A stretch of 36,977 bases of DNA from NCBI GenBank assembly GCA_946618155.1, contig CAMOKZ010000002.1, positions 1 through 36,977 of the forward strand, written 5' to 3'. This document shows positions 26,066 through 36,977 of this stretch, in pieces. Within the stretch, counting starts at the first letter, position 1, and every line of letters starts with the position of its first letter. Made by a program: the position numbers and the translations under genes. Under the pieces are notes generated by a model. It saw nothing but the letters and a program-made list of their open reading frames with translations, was not told the origin of the DNA and did no database searches. Source of the DNA: an uncultured Lachnospiraceae bacterium. GTDB lineage: Bacteria > Bacillota > Clostridia > Lachnospirales > Lachnospiraceae.

Positions 26066-27559
26066 ATGAAACTGAGGACGAGGCTGATCATCTCCTTCGG
26101 CGCGGTGATTCTTATTCCGCTGCTGCTGTTCGGGACGATGATCACGGTGTTTTCGCGCATCCAGATCCGCGCCATCGAGCAGACCTACGGGATCTCCTTT
26201 CCGAACGGTCTGTTTTCCGGCTCGGCGATGATCCTCAGCCGGACGGTGGAGGAGTCGGTGCGCGGGATCGAAAAGACGGCGCAGGAGGATCCTGATTCGC
26301 TGCTCTCCTACCAGACCCTGCAGGAGATCGACGAGGAGCTGGAGAAAAAGCACTCGTTCCTGCTGGTGCGCAGCGGCAGCGACGGCAGCGAGGTCTACTA
26401 CTGCAGCCGCGCGGACGACGCGGAGCAGATCGCGGATCAGCTTCCGCCCTTCGGGGACGAGGCGGCCGCGGGCAGTACCGGCGTGTTTATCGGGGAGGAA
26501 AAGCAGCTTCTGGTGCGCCAGGTGGACGTGACCTTTACCGACGGGAGCCGGGCGAGCGTGTTCGTCCTGTCCCCCTCGGGCATCCTGCTTCCGGAGATGC
26601 GCGCCCTCCTGGTGGAGGCCTTTGCGTTTACTATTCTTATCCTTATCATCACCGCCGTCTTTCTGAGCATCTGGATCTACACCGGCATCAACGCGCCGAT
26701 CGGGAAGCTGCGGGACGCGACCCGCAGGATCGCGGACGGGGACCTGGACTTTTCCCTCGAGGCGGAGGGCGAGAGTGAGATCAGCTATCTCTTCCGGGAT
26801 TTCGAGGCGATGCGCAAAAAGCTGAAGGAGTCGGAGGAGACCAAGGAGCGCTACGACCGGGAGAACCGGGAACTGATCAGCAATATTTCCCACGACCTGA
26901 AGACGCCGATCACGACGGTCAAGGGCTACGTGGAGGGCATCATGGACGGGGTCGCGGACACGCCGGAGAAGATGGACCGCTACATCAAGACCATCTACAG
27001 CAAGGCCTGCGACATGGAGCGCCTGGTGAACGAGCTGACCTTCTACTCCAAGATCGACACCAACCGCATCCCCTACACCTTCCACAAGATCAATGTGGCG
27101 GAGTATTTTGAGGACTGTGCCGAGGAGGTCGGCATGGAGATGGAGGAGAAGGGCATCCGCTTCTCCTACAGCAACACCGTGGATCCCTCCGTCGTCGTCA
27201 TCGCCGACGCGGAACAGATGAAGCGCGTGATCAATAATATCATCGGCAACAGCGTCAAGTACATGGACAAGCCGGACAAGCACATCCAGCTGCGCATCCG
27301 GGACGCGGGCGACTTTATCCAGGTGGAGATCGAGGATAACGGGAAGGGAATCGCGGTGAAGGACCTGCCCAGCATCTTCGACCGCTTCTACCGCACCGAC
27401 GCATCGCGCAGCAGCGCCCAGGGCGGCAGCGGGATCGGCCTTTCCATCGTGCGCAAGATCGTGGAGGATCACGGCGGCAGGATTTGGGCGAGCAGCACCC
27501 TGGGCCGGGGCACGACCATGACCTTTGTACTGAGAAAATACCAGGAGGTACCGGCATGA
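26066..27559 (+). CDS. two-component sensor histidine kinase, HAMP type
   Basis: The 497-residue membrane kinase has TM1 (about 7-29), an extracytoplasmic sensor region of about 150 residues, and TM2 (about 183-207). A HAMP linker (208-260) and a dimerisation domain follow, with the phospho-accepting His276 in ISHDLKTP. The ATPase domain shows an N box (NNIIGNSVKY, 390-399), G1 DNGKG (424-428) and G2 GGSGIG (453-458). It should phosphorylate the regulator encoded immediately downstream. GGAGG lies 6 nt before the ATG at 26066. The ligand cannot be told from sequence; no transporter or target gene is adjacent. Confidence 0.94.
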   Translation: MKLRTRLIISFGAVILIPLLLFGTMITVFSRIQIRAIEQTYGISFPNGLFSGSAMILSRTVEESVRGIEKTAQEDPDSLLSYQTLQEIDEELEKKHSFLLVRSGSDGSEVYYCSRADDAEQIADQLPPFGDEAAAGSTGVFIGEEKQLLVRQVDVTFTDGSRASVFVLSPSGILLPEMRALLVEAFAFTILILIITAVFLSIWIYTGINAPIGKLRDATRRIADGDLDFSLEAEGESEISYLFRDFEAMRKKLKESEETKERYDRENRELISNISHDLKTPITTVKGYVEGIMDGVADTPEKMDRYIKTIYSKACDMERLVNELTFYSKIDTNRIPYTFHKINVAEYFEDCAEEVGMEMEEKGIRFSYSNTVDPSVVVIADAEQMKRVINNIIGNSVKYMDKPDKHIQLRIRDAGDFIQVEIEDNGKGIAVKDLPSIFDRFYRTDASRSSAQGGSGIGLSIVRKIVEDHGGRIWASSTLGRGTTMTFVLRKYQEVPA

Positions 27560-28245
27560 GCAGAATTCTGATCGTCGAGGACGAGGTGAGCATCGCTGAC
27601 CTGGAAAAAGATTACCTGGAACTGGCAGGCTTTGAGGTGGAGATCGAGACGGACGGGGAAAAGGGTCTTGCCCGCGCCCTGGAGGGGGATATCGACCTGC
27701 TGATCCTGGACCTGATGCTGCCGTCCTTAAGCGGCTTTGAGATCTGCCGTCAGGTGCGGGAAAAGAAGGACATTCCGATCATCCTGATCTCGGCGAAAAA
27801 GGATGACATCGACAAGATCCGCGGCCTGGGCCTTGGCGCGGACGACTATATGACCAAGCCCTTCAGCCCCAGCGAGATGGTGGCCAGGGTGAAGGCCCAT
27901 CTTGCCCGGTACGAGCGGCTGGTGAGCAGCAGCGCGCCGGTAGGCGACATCATCGAGATCCGGGGCCTGAAGATCGACAAGACCGCGCGGCGGGTCTGGG
28001 TGAACGGCACGGAAAAGCCCTTTACCACCAAGGAGTTCGACCTGCTCACCTTCCTCGCCCAGAACCCCGACCACGTCTTTACCAAGGACGAGCTGTTCCG
28101 GGAGATCTGGGACATGGAATCCATCGGGGACATCGCGACGGTGACCGTGCACATCAAGAAGATCCGCGAGAAAATCGAAGAAAATACGTCCAAGCCCCAG
28201 TACATCGAGACGATCTGGGGCGTGGGCTACCGGTTCCGCAGATGA
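27556..28245 (+). CDS. OmpR/PhoB-family response regulator
   Basis: The 229-residue regulator has a receiver domain (1-115) with the acidic pair Glu8/Asp9, phospho-acceptor Asp52 (LILDLMLP), Ser79 and Lys101 (MTKPF). A C-terminal winged helix follows (about 130-228; KEFDLLTFLAQNPDHVFTK and VTVHIKKIREKIE). It should bind DNA as a dimer when phosphorylated. The ATG at 27556 overlaps the kinase stop (ATGA) and follows AGGAGG, so the pair is co-translated. Its 3' end overlaps the pseudouridine synthase gene in the same way. Confidence 0.95.
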   Translation: MSRILIVEDEVSIADLEKDYLELAGFEVEIETDGEKGLARALEGDIDLLILDLMLPSLSGFEICRQVREKKDIPIILISAKKDDIDKIRGLGLGADDYMTKPFSPSEMVARVKAHLARYERLVSSSAPVGDIIEIRGLKIDKTARRVWVNGTEKPFTTKEFDLLTFLAQNPDHVFTKDELFREIWDMESIGDIATVTVHIKKIREKIEENTSKPQYIETIWGVGYRFRR

Positions 28246-28994
28246 GCGCGCAGGAGATGGCCCCCGTATACCTGACGGGGCGGGAGGACGGCCCCGCGGT
28301 CCTGTTTGAGGACGCGGACATCCTGGTCTGCGAAAAGCCGGCGGGCCTTGCCACCGAAAGCGGTCTGACGGGCGGCGCGGACCTGGCGGGGATGCTGCGC
28401 CTCTACCTGAAGGAGAAAAACGGCGGCGCAGGCGCGCCCTATCTCGGTCTCGTGCACCGGCTCGACCAGCCCGTGCGCGGCCTGCTGGTCTTCGCGAAGA
28501 CGAAACGCGCCGCGGCGGACCTCGGCGCCCAGGTCACGGACGGGCGCATGGAGAAGACCTATCTGGCGATGGTCCGCCTCCCGGAGGATAAGCCTGACGA
28601 GGCGAGGCTTGAAGACTATCTGGCGCGGGACAGGGGCGGCAGCCGGATAGCCGCGCCGGGGGAGGCGGAGGCAAAACGGGCCGTCCTTTCCTACCGCGTG
28701 CTGGAGCGGACGGGGGATACCGGGCTGCTCATGGTGCGCCTTGAGACCGGCAGGCGCCACCAGATCCGCGTGCAGCTGTCCGCGGCGGGCATGCCCATCC
28801 TGGGGGACCGGCGCTACGGCAGCGGCGGGGACTATCCCTTCCCGGCCCTGTGCTCCGCGCGCCTCTGCTTTGACCACCCGTGCACCCGCAGAAGGATGGC
28901 GTTCGAAAAACTGCCCTCGGGCGGCGCCTGGGCGGAGAGCCCGCTCCTGAAGGCGGCCCCGGCGGCCGGAAGCTCCTCTTTCTTTTCCGCGTAA
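28242..28994 (+). CDS. RluA-family pseudouridine synthase
   Basis: The 250-residue protein contains the RluA catalytic block VHRLDQPVRGLLVFAKT with the catalytic Asp75, and later GRRHQIRVQLSAAGMPILGDRRYG, both hallmarks of the family. The usual HRLD-x-x-TSG is HRLDQPVRG here, so it belongs to a diverged branch. No N-terminal S4 domain is present. The target, rRNA or tRNA uridine, cannot be assigned. The ATG overlaps the response regulator stop by 4 nt, an unusual operon partner for a two-component system. Confidence 0.88.
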   Translation: MSAQEMAPVYLTGREDGPAVLFEDADILVCEKPAGLATESGLTGGADLAGMLRLYLKEKNGGAGAPYLGLVHRLDQPVRGLLVFAKTKRAAADLGAQVTDGRMEKTYLAMVRLPEDKPDEARLEDYLARDRGGSRIAAPGEAEAKRAVLSYRVLERTGDTGLLMVRLETGRRHQIRVQLSAAGMPILGDRRYGSGGDYPFPALCSARLCFDHPCTRRRMAFEKLPSGGAWAESPLLKAAPAAGSSSFFSA

Positions 28995-28998
28995 AAGG

Positions 28999-29007
28999 TG
29001 ATATAAT
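28999..29007 (+). promoter_or_regulatory. extended -10 promoter of the TetR-family gene
   Basis: TGATATAAT (28999-29007) is a perfect -10 hexamer with the extended TG motif; the -35 region is T-rich but poor. Transcription should begin near 29014, giving a leader of only about 18 nt that starts right at the AGGAG (29016-29020). Autorepression by the encoded regulator would be typical, but no clear palindromic operator was found. Confidence 0.6.
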
Positions 29008-29031
29008 GCGTGGTCAGGAGCGTGTGGGCAT

Positions 29032-29598
29032 ATGCAGGAAAAAAGGGATGTCAGGAGCGCGCTGGCTGCCAGTTTCCGCGAACTCGTGCTGGAGAAGCCG
29101 GTGGAAAAGATCACGATCAAGGAGATCACGGATCGCACAGGAGTGATCCGTGTGACTTTTTATAACCATTTTCAGGATAAATATGAGGTCCTGGAATGGA
29201 TCTGCCGTCAGGAACTGCTGCTCCCGGCCCGCGCCCTTCTCGAAAACCGCATGGAGACCGAGGCGGTCACCTTCCTGTTCACCGCCCTGGCCAACCACAG
29301 GGAATTCTATCTCCACGCGGCAAAGCTGGAGGGGCAGAACTCCTTCGCGCGCATCCTGAAGGAGGGCATCGCCTCCCTGGTGGAGGCCTATACGCAGACG
29401 TACGGCAGGGAGGGAAGCGGAAAATTCGCCTGGCTCACGCCCGCGCGCAGTGCCGGCTATATCGCCCAGAGCCTGACCTACATCATCCTGGAATGGATCG
29501 CGGACGGCATGAAGGAGCCGCCGGCGCGGATGGCGCAGATCTATCTGTACCTGTCGGGCTGGCAGCAGCGGACCGCGGACGGAGGGAAAAAAGAATAA
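29032..29598 (+). CDS. TetR/AcrR-family transcriptional regulator
   Basis: The 188-residue protein has an N-terminal TetR helix-turn-helix (about 5-52; ITIKEITDRTGVIRVTFYNHFQDKYEVLEWI). An all-helical ligand and dimerisation domain follows, resembling the DhaS-like branch with a C-terminal LTYIILEWIADGM helix. It should bind DNA as a dimer and respond to an unknown small molecule or partner. The ATG at 29032 follows AGGAG at an 11-nt spacer. It is a single-gene unit with its own promoter and a strong terminator. The target could be itself or the neighbouring ATP synthase operon, but nothing here proves that. Confidence 0.88.
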   Translation: MQEKRDVRSALAASFRELVLEKPVEKITIKEITDRTGVIRVTFYNHFQDKYEVLEWICRQELLLPARALLENRMETEAVTFLFTALANHREFYLHAAKLEGQNSFARILKEGIASLVEAYTQTYGREGSGKFAWLTPARSAGYIAQSLTYIILEWIADGMKEPPARMAQIYLYLSGWQQRTADGGKKE

Positions 29599-29609
29599 TG
29601 CAGCTTAAG

Positions 29610-29657
29610 GCGGAGCCTGCCGCGCGGCCCCACGGGGCCGCGGGGGGCTCCGCTTTT
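29610..29657 (+). terminator. terminator between the TetR gene and the ATP synthase operon
   Basis: GCGGAGCC (29610-29617) pairs with GGCTCCGC (29646-29653), and a second GC-rich stem (GCGGCCCC with GGGGCCGC, 29624-29641) stacks inside. TTTTGTT follows from 29654. This isolates the ATP synthase operon from upstream transcription. Confidence 0.85.
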
Positions 29658-29661
29658 GTTC

Positions 29662-29690
29662 TGGACAAGCAGGAGGAAATACCGTAAAAT
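29662..29690 (+). promoter_or_regulatory. sigma-A promoter of the ATP synthase operon
   Basis: TGGACA (29662-29667) and TAAAAT (29685-29690) are separated by 17 bp, each one mismatch from consensus. Transcription should start near 29697, about 60 nt before the first small gene and only about 40 bp after the preceding terminator. Confidence 0.7.
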
Positions 29691-29756
29691 AAATACAATC
29701 CGGCCATTATGCGCCGCCGGCATTTTCAGCAGAAGAAGCGATAAAGGAGCGACAGG

Positions 29757-30023
29757 ATGAAGGATTGGATGAAGCTTGCGAGGGGAATCGCCCTCCTTAC
29801 CCAGTTCGGCCTTTCCCTGGTCACGCCGCTGCTTTTGTGCGTCGGGATCTGCTGGTGGCTGACCGTGCGCCGGGGCGCTCCGGGCTGGGTCTTTATCCCC
29901 GGCTTTTTCCTTGGCCTGGGCGGGTCCTTCGCGACCGCGCGCCGGCTCTACCTGTCGGTGACACAGAAGGAAAAGGAAAGCAGGAAAAAGAAACGGGGCA
30001 TCTCGTTTAATTCCCATGACTGA
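29757..30023 (+). CDS. AtpZ/AtpI-family small membrane protein
   Basis: The 88-residue protein has two hydrophobic helices (about 10-36 and 44-64), with LTQFGLSLVTPLLLCVGICWWL and PGWVFIPGFFLGLGGSFATARRLY, and a basic tail. This is the AtpZ layout of small proteins encoded first in Firmicute atp operons. Relatives assist F0 assembly or Mg2+/Ca2+ handling. AAAGGAG precedes the ATG. It is followed after 15 bp by the AtpI-like gene. Confidence 0.8.
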   Translation: MKDWMKLARGIALLTQFGLSLVTPLLLCVGICWWLTVRRGAPGWVFIPGFFLGLGGSFATARRLYLSVTQKEKESRKKKRGISFNSHD

Positions 30024-30038
30024 AAGGAAGCGGGCAAG

Positions 30039-30452
30039 ATGAACATACAACCTGCGGTGAAACGGGAGACCATGCGCGTGGCGGCGTTTACCGCTGCCGG
30101 GACAGTGGTCATGATCGCGCTGTTCGCGCTGGGCAGGGCCATCTGGCCGGACTACGTTCCCTTCGACTGGCGGGTCATTCTCGGCGGCGCAGGGGGCTGC
30201 ATCGTGGCCATCCTCAATTTCTTCCTGATGGGGCTTACCGTGCAGAAGGTCGCGGCCCAGGAGGACGAGGAGAGGGCAAGGCTGATCATGAAGTCCAGCT
30301 ATTCACGGCGCACGCTCATGCAGCTGCTCTGGATCATCCTGGCGATCGCGCTGCCCTGTTTCCAGTTCGCGGCCGGGATCATCCCGCTGTTTTTCCCGAG
30401 TCTCGGCATCAAGCTGACCGGCATTATACCGGGCCTTCGCCCGAAAGATTAA
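30039..30452 (+). CDS. atpI: ATP synthase subunit I-like protein (AtpI)
   Basis: The 137-residue protein is predicted to have four transmembrane helices (roughly 14-32, 45-66, 92-112 and 115-130), the usual shape of the ATP synthase I family. That family is thought to help assemble the c-ring. The second and third helices flank a charged cytoplasmic loop (AQEDEERARLIMK). It lies 15 bp after the AtpZ-like gene and 22 bp before atpB. Sequence identity to AtpI is low, so the call rests on topology and position. Confidence 0.75.
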   Translation: MNIQPAVKRETMRVAAFTAAGTVVMIALFALGRAIWPDYVPFDWRVILGGAGGCIVAILNFFLMGLTVQKVAAQEDEERARLIMKSSYSRRTLMQLLWIILAIALPCFQFAAGIIPLFFPSLGIKLTGIIPGLRPKD

Positions 30453-30474
30453 GCAGTAAAGGAGGTGAGAGCGG

Positions 30475-31233
30475 ATGAATATAGATATCACCGGTGCGAG
30501 GATATTTTATACCTTTCCCTTCGATTTCCCGATCCTCGGAAAGTTCTCCATCACAGAGACCCTGGTCGTCAGCTGGATCGTCATGGCGGTCATCACGGGC
30601 CTGTGCATCTGGCTGACCCGCGACCTTAAGGTCGAGAATATCTCTAAGCGGCAGGCCTTTGCGGAGATGCTCGTGGAGACGGCGAACAATTTCGTGGTGG
30701 GCAACGCGGGGGAGAAATTCCGCGGTCTCGTGCCCTTTGTGGCGGCGCTGTTCGCGACCAGCGTGTTCTCGAACCTGATCAGCCTGCTGGGCCTTCGCAG
30801 CCCCACGGCGGATCTGTCGACGGAGGCGGCCTGGGCGGGCCTTGTCTTCGTGATGATCACGCACCAGAAGATCAAGACCAGCGGCATCGGCGGCTACCTG
30901 AAGGGATATACGGAGCCGATCTTCATCATGACCCCGTTCAACGTGCTGTCTGAGCTGGCAACGCCGATCAGTCTGGCCTGCCGTCATTTCGGCAACATTC
31001 TTTCCGGCATCGTCATCAATGCCCTGATCTACGGATCCCTGGCCGCGGCGAGCGCGGCGCTGTTCAGGCTGATCCCGGGGGCGGTGGGGGAGATCCTCTC
31101 GCATATACCGGTGCTTTCCGTCGGCGTGCCGGCGGTCCTGTCAGTCTATTTCGACTGGTTCACAGGCGTCATGCAGGCGTTCATCTTCTGCATGCTGACC
31201 ATCATGTATCTGGCCAACGCGGCCGAGGAATAA
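30475..31233 (+). CDS. atpB: ATP synthase F0 subunit a
   Basis: Subunit a forms the ion half-channels next to the c-ring in the membrane. The 252-residue protein has five to six hydrophobic helices. The essential Arg170 lies in TPISLACRHFGNILSG, equivalent to E. coli Arg210. PFVAALFATSVFSNLISLLG and the C-terminal VMQAFIFCMLTIMYLANA match the family. A strong AAAGGAGGTGA precedes the ATG at 30475. It is the first structural F0 gene of the operon. Confidence 0.96.
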   Translation: MNIDITGARIFYTFPFDFPILGKFSITETLVVSWIVMAVITGLCIWLTRDLKVENISKRQAFAEMLVETANNFVVGNAGEKFRGLVPFVAALFATSVFSNLISLLGLRSPTADLSTEAAWAGLVFVMITHQKIKTSGIGGYLKGYTEPIFIMTPFNVLSELATPISLACRHFGNILSGIVINALIYGSLAAASAALFRLIPGAVGEILSHIPVLSVGVPAVLSVYFDWFTGVMQAFIFCMLTIMYLANAAEE

Positions 31234-31257
31234 GGTTTCACGATCAACAGATCTTAA

Positions 31258-31563
<306 letters not shown>

Positions 31564-31606
31564 TGCCGGAGAGAGGGAACAGGACCGGCAGACAGGAGGG
31601 ATAAGG

Positions 31607-32110
31607 ATGAAGGTACAGGATTTAGTTACCCTCGTTCCCTGGACGATCGTCGCCCAGCTTTGCAATCTGTTCATTCAGCTTCTGCTGATCAAGCGTTTTC
31701 TGTTCAAGCCGATCGGCGAGATCCTGGAAAAACGCAGGCAGAAGGCCGACGAGCAGATCCGCGAGGCCGAGGAGGCAAAGGCGCAGGCGCAGGCCATGAA
31801 GGAATCCTACGAGAAGGATATGGCCGAGGCGCGGCAGAAGGCGGGAGAGATCCTGGCCACCGCGCAGAAGAACGCCGCTGACCAGAGCGAGCGCATGCTG
31901 CAGGAGGCGGCGGGCGAAGCCGCGGCCATCCGTGCCCGCGCGCAGAGCGAGGTCGCGCAGGAGCGCCGCAAGGCCGTGAACGAGGCAAAGAATGAGATCG
32001 GCGGCATCGCGATGGAGATCGCGGGCAAAGTGATCGAGCGCGAGATCAGCGAGGAAGATCACCGGAAGCTCATTGAGGAATTTATCGAGAATGTAGGTGA
32101 GGCATCATGA
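31607..32110 (+). CDS. atpF: ATP synthase F0 subunit b
   Basis: Subunit b is the peripheral stalk that holds F1 against rotation. The 167-residue protein has one N-terminal transmembrane helix (about 9-30, LVPWTIVAQLCNLFIQLLLI) followed by FKPIGEILEKRR. A long charged, Ala/Glu/Lys/Arg-rich helix (40-150) forms the dimeric coiled coil. CAGGAGGGATAAGG lies before the ATG. The gene overlaps atpH by ATGA. Confidence 0.96.
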   Translation: MKVQDLVTLVPWTIVAQLCNLFIQLLLIKRFLFKPIGEILEKRRQKADEQIREAEEAKAQAQAMKESYEKDMAEARQKAGEILATAQKNAADQSERMLQEAAGEAAAIRARAQSEVAQERRKAVNEAKNEIGGIAMEIAGKVIEREISEEDHRKLIEEFIENVGEAS

Positions 32111-32646
32111 CAAAGACCGCCCTGCTTTACGGAGGCAGTTTATATGATCTTGCCGCGGAGGAGAATCTGGAGGAAAAGCTGCTCGAGGAGAGCAGCCAGA
32201 TCCGGAAGCTCTTCTGGGAGAACCCCGAGTATGTGCGTCTTCTGTCGGAGCCTTCCGTCGCCATTAAGGAGCGGCTGGACATGATCGAGGAAGCCTTCGG
32301 GGAGAGCGCGGACCGCTACCTGGTGAATTTCCTGAAGCTTCTCTGTGAACGCGGACTGCTGGGGGAATTCGGCGGCTGCTGCGAGGCGTTCGCGCGCAGG
32401 TTCAACGCGGACCGCGGGATCGCCGAGGCGCTGGTGACCAGCGCGGTGGAGCTGACGCAGGCGCAGAAGGATGCGCTTACGGCCAGACTCGAGAAGATGA
32501 GCGGAAAAAGCGTGCGTCTTGTCTGCCGCACCGATCCTTCCGTCCTGGGCGGCCTTCGGGTCGAGCTGGAGGGGAAGGAGCTGGACGGCACGGTGAAGGG
32601 CAGGCTGACCGGCATCGGCAGAAAGCTGAAGGAAACGACGGTGTGA
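32107..32646 (+). CDS. atpH: ATP synthase F1 subunit delta
   Basis: Delta joins the peripheral stalk to the top of F1. The 179-residue protein has the N-terminal helical domain (YGGSLYDLAAEE, LLSEPSVAIKERLDMIEEAF, LVNFLKLLCERG) and a C-terminal part with the family motif DPSVLGGLRVELEGKELDGTVKGRL. The ATG overlaps the atpF stop by 4 nt, so the stalk subunits are translationally coupled. atpA follows after 57 bp. Confidence 0.96.
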   Translation: MTKTALLYGGSLYDLAAEENLEEKLLEESSQIRKLFWENPEYVRLLSEPSVAIKERLDMIEEAFGESADRYLVNFLKLLCERGLLGEFGGCCEAFARRFNADRGIAEALVTSAVELTQAQKDALTARLEKMSGKSVRLVCRTDPSVLGGLRVELEGKELDGTVKGRLTGIGRKLKETTV

Positions 32647-32703
32647 GCGCTCATTTCGCGCGAGGCACACGGATTTAAATACGGATAAGGATGGGACTCT
32701 AAC

Positions 32704-34236
<1,533 letters not shown>

Positions 34237-34249
34237 AGGAGGAGCGTAA

Positions 34250-35131
34250 ATGGCTTCAAACATGAAGGCGGTGAAGCTGCGGATCAAGAGCGTGCAGAGC
34301 ACGATGCAGATCACCAAGGCCATGGAACTTGTGGCTTCCTCCAAGCTGCGCAAGGCAAAAGACCGCGCCGAGACCTGCCGCCCCTACTACAGGGAGCTGC
34401 ACCGCACGCTGCGGGAGATCGCCGTCAACAATACGGATTTTTCCTCCGTATACGCCAAAGAGGCTGCCGGCGACAAGACCTGCTACGTGCTGATCGCGGG
34501 CGACCGCGGACTGGCCGGCGGCTACAACAGCAATCTCTTCAAAAAGCTTGAGGCCGAGACCGGCGGACGCGACTACGTGGCGGTGCCGGTGGGCAAGAAG
34601 GCGGTGGAGTACCTGAAGCGGAAGAAGACCGAGATCCTTACCGAGGACTTCGGCCAGATCGCCCTGGTCTCCGTATCGGACTGCTTCGAGATCGCCAGGC
34701 TCCTGTGCAGGGAGTTCAGGGAAGGAAAGTTCGCGCACATCAACGTGTGCTATACGACCTTTGTTTCCATGCTGAGCCAGCAGGCGGGGACGATGCCCCT
34801 CCTGCCCCTCCAGGACCTGAAGACCGACGAGCCCGAGGCGTGGGAGCAGGAGACTGAGACCGGGAACGGGAAACGCCAGCAGATCTGGTACGAACCGGAG
34901 GCGTCGGAGGTATTCGACGCGATCGTGCCGGAGTATCTTGCGGGCGTCCTCTACGGCTGCATCTGCGACAGCCTGGCGAGCGAGCTCGCCGCGCGGCGGA
35001 TGGCCATGGACGCGGCCACCAAGAACGCGGGCGAGATGATCGACCAGCTCAACCTGTACTACAACCGCGCGAGACAGGCGAGCATCACGCAGGAGATCAC
35101 GGAGATCGTTGCCGGCGCTGAAGGCGTATAA
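34250..35131 (+). CDS. atpG: ATP synthase F1 subunit gamma
   Basis: Gamma is the rotating central shaft. The 293-residue protein starts with the first shaft helix (KAVKLRIKSVQSTMQITKAMELVASSKLRKAK). It has the Rossmann-like middle domain (ITGDRGLAG-type VLIAGDRGLAGGYNSN) and ends with the second shaft helix (SRRMAM-type ARRMAMDAATKNAGEMIDQL NLYYNRARQASITQEITEI). AAAGGAGGAG lies before the ATG, 13 bp after atpA. Confidence 0.97.
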   Translation: MASNMKAVKLRIKSVQSTMQITKAMELVASSKLRKAKDRAETCRPYYRELHRTLREIAVNNTDFSSVYAKEAAGDKTCYVLIAGDRGLAGGYNSNLFKKLEAETGGRDYVAVPVGKKAVEYLKRKKTEILTEDFGQIALVSVSDCFEIARLLCREFREGKFAHINVCYTTFVSMLSQQAGTMPLLPLQDLKTDEPEAWEQETETGNGKRQQIWYEPEASEVFDAIVPEYLAGVLYGCICDSLASELAARRMAMDAATKNAGEMIDQLNLYYNRARQASITQEITEIVAGAEGV

Positions 35132-35137
35132 GCATAA

Positions 35138-36565
<1,428 letters not shown>

Positions 36566-36576
36566 GGAGGAGGCCC

Positions 36577-36977
36577 ATGAACACCTTCCCATTGCGGATT
36601 GGAACGCCCGACGGCATGCTGTTTGAAGGCAATGTCCAGCGGGTGGTGTGCCGTACGATCACCGGGGACCTGGCGGTCCTGGCGGGGCACTGCAACATGT
36701 GCACCGCGGTCGGCATGGGGGAAGCGCATATCGTGCTGGAGGACGGCACGGTGCGTCCTGCAGCCTGCATCGGCGGCATGCTCATCGTCATGAACGGAAC
36801 CTGCCGGCTCCTGGCGACGACCTGGGAGTGGAAGGAGGACATTGACGAGGCGAGGGCTGCGGCGGCAAAAGAGCGGGCGGAAAAGACGCTCGCGCAGGGC
36901 GGCCTGAGCGAACGGGACTACCGGATCGCGCAGGCGAGGCTCAACCGGGCGCTGGTGCGCCTAAGCGTGAAACAATA
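36577..36977 (+). CDS. atpC: ATP synthase F1 subunit epsilon, cut one base before its end
   Basis: Epsilon binds the foot of gamma and can inhibit ATP hydrolysis. The reading frame from ATG 36577 gives 133 residues and ends in the first two bases of the next codon, TA, at the window edge. That codon is probably a stop, which would make the protein essentially complete. The N-terminal beta-sandwich (LRIGTPDGMLFEGNVQRVVCRT, GDLAVLAGH) and the C-terminal two-helix part (IDEARAAAAKERAEKTL, IAQARLNRALVRLSV) fit the family. A strong AAGGAGGAGG lies before the start. Confidence 0.94.
   Translation, partial: MNTFPLRIGTPDGMLFEGNVQRVVCRTITGDLAVLAGHCNMCTAVGMGEAHIVLEDGTVRPAACIGGMLIVMNGTCRLLATTWEWKEDIDEARAAAAKERAEKTLAQGGLSERDYRIAQARLNRALVRLSVKQ

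Overview
The window is a replication-origin region from a Gram-positive Clostridia-type chromosome, most like Lachnospiraceae. This rests on the gene order rsmG-mnmG-mnmE-jag-yidC-yidD-rnpA-rpmH | oriC | dnaA-dnaN-yaaA-recF-gyrB-gyrA, on MurT/GatD, on a SAM-I riboswitch ahead of metK, and on an F-type ATP synthase operon with small AtpI-like genes. The family is an inference from order and protein style; no rRNA is present to prove it.

Left arm (1-7866, minus strand). rpmH, rnpA, yidD, yidC, jag (khpB), mnmE, mnmG and rsmG run away from the origin, from a near-consensus promoter at 7838-7866 to a terminator at 87-143. They cover ribosome and tRNA processing, membrane protein insertion, tRNA wobble uridine modification and 16S rRNA methylation.

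Origin (about 7756-8042 and 9429-9610). Two inverted DnaA boxes form a 32-bp dyad upstream of dnaA. One near-consensus box and an AT-rich tract lie between dnaA and dnaN. This suggests a bipartite oriC of the Bacillus type.

Right arm (8043-16602, plus strand). dnaA, dnaN, an S4-domain protein, recF, gyrB and gyrA encode initiation, the sliding clamp, repair and supercoiling functions.

Cell-wall cluster (16715-22412). A membrane-anchored amidase fused to a serine beta-lactamase-like domain is followed by murT, gatD and a membrane-anchored D-Ala-D-Ala carboxypeptidase. The last three genes overlap or nearly touch, so amidation of lipid II and trimming of stem peptides are probably co-expressed. 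A tyrosine-recombinase-like protein lacking two catalytic residues follows. It converges on a DEDDh exonuclease, the only gene right of the origin that faces the fork.

metK to TetR (24291-29657). metK sits behind a promoter, a SAM-I riboswitch and a TTCG-loop terminator. About 290 bp of noncoding DNA with two look-alike hairpins follows. Next come a histidine kinase, a response regulator and an RluA-family pseudouridine synthase, each overlapping the next by 4 nt, and then a TetR-type regulator with its own short-leader promoter.

ATP synthase operon (29662-36977, cut at the right edge). A promoter just after a strong terminator drives two small AtpZ/AtpI-like genes and then atpB-E-F-H-A-G-D-C. 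The c subunit carries two membrane carboxylates (Glu33 and Glu66), which points to Na+ coupling. The window ends inside the stop codon of atpC.

No CRISPR array, insertion sequence, rRNA or tRNA was recognised. The most unusual items are the amidase/serine-hydrolase fusion, the degenerate recombinase, the paired hairpins upstream of the histidine kinase, and the two-carboxylate c subunit.
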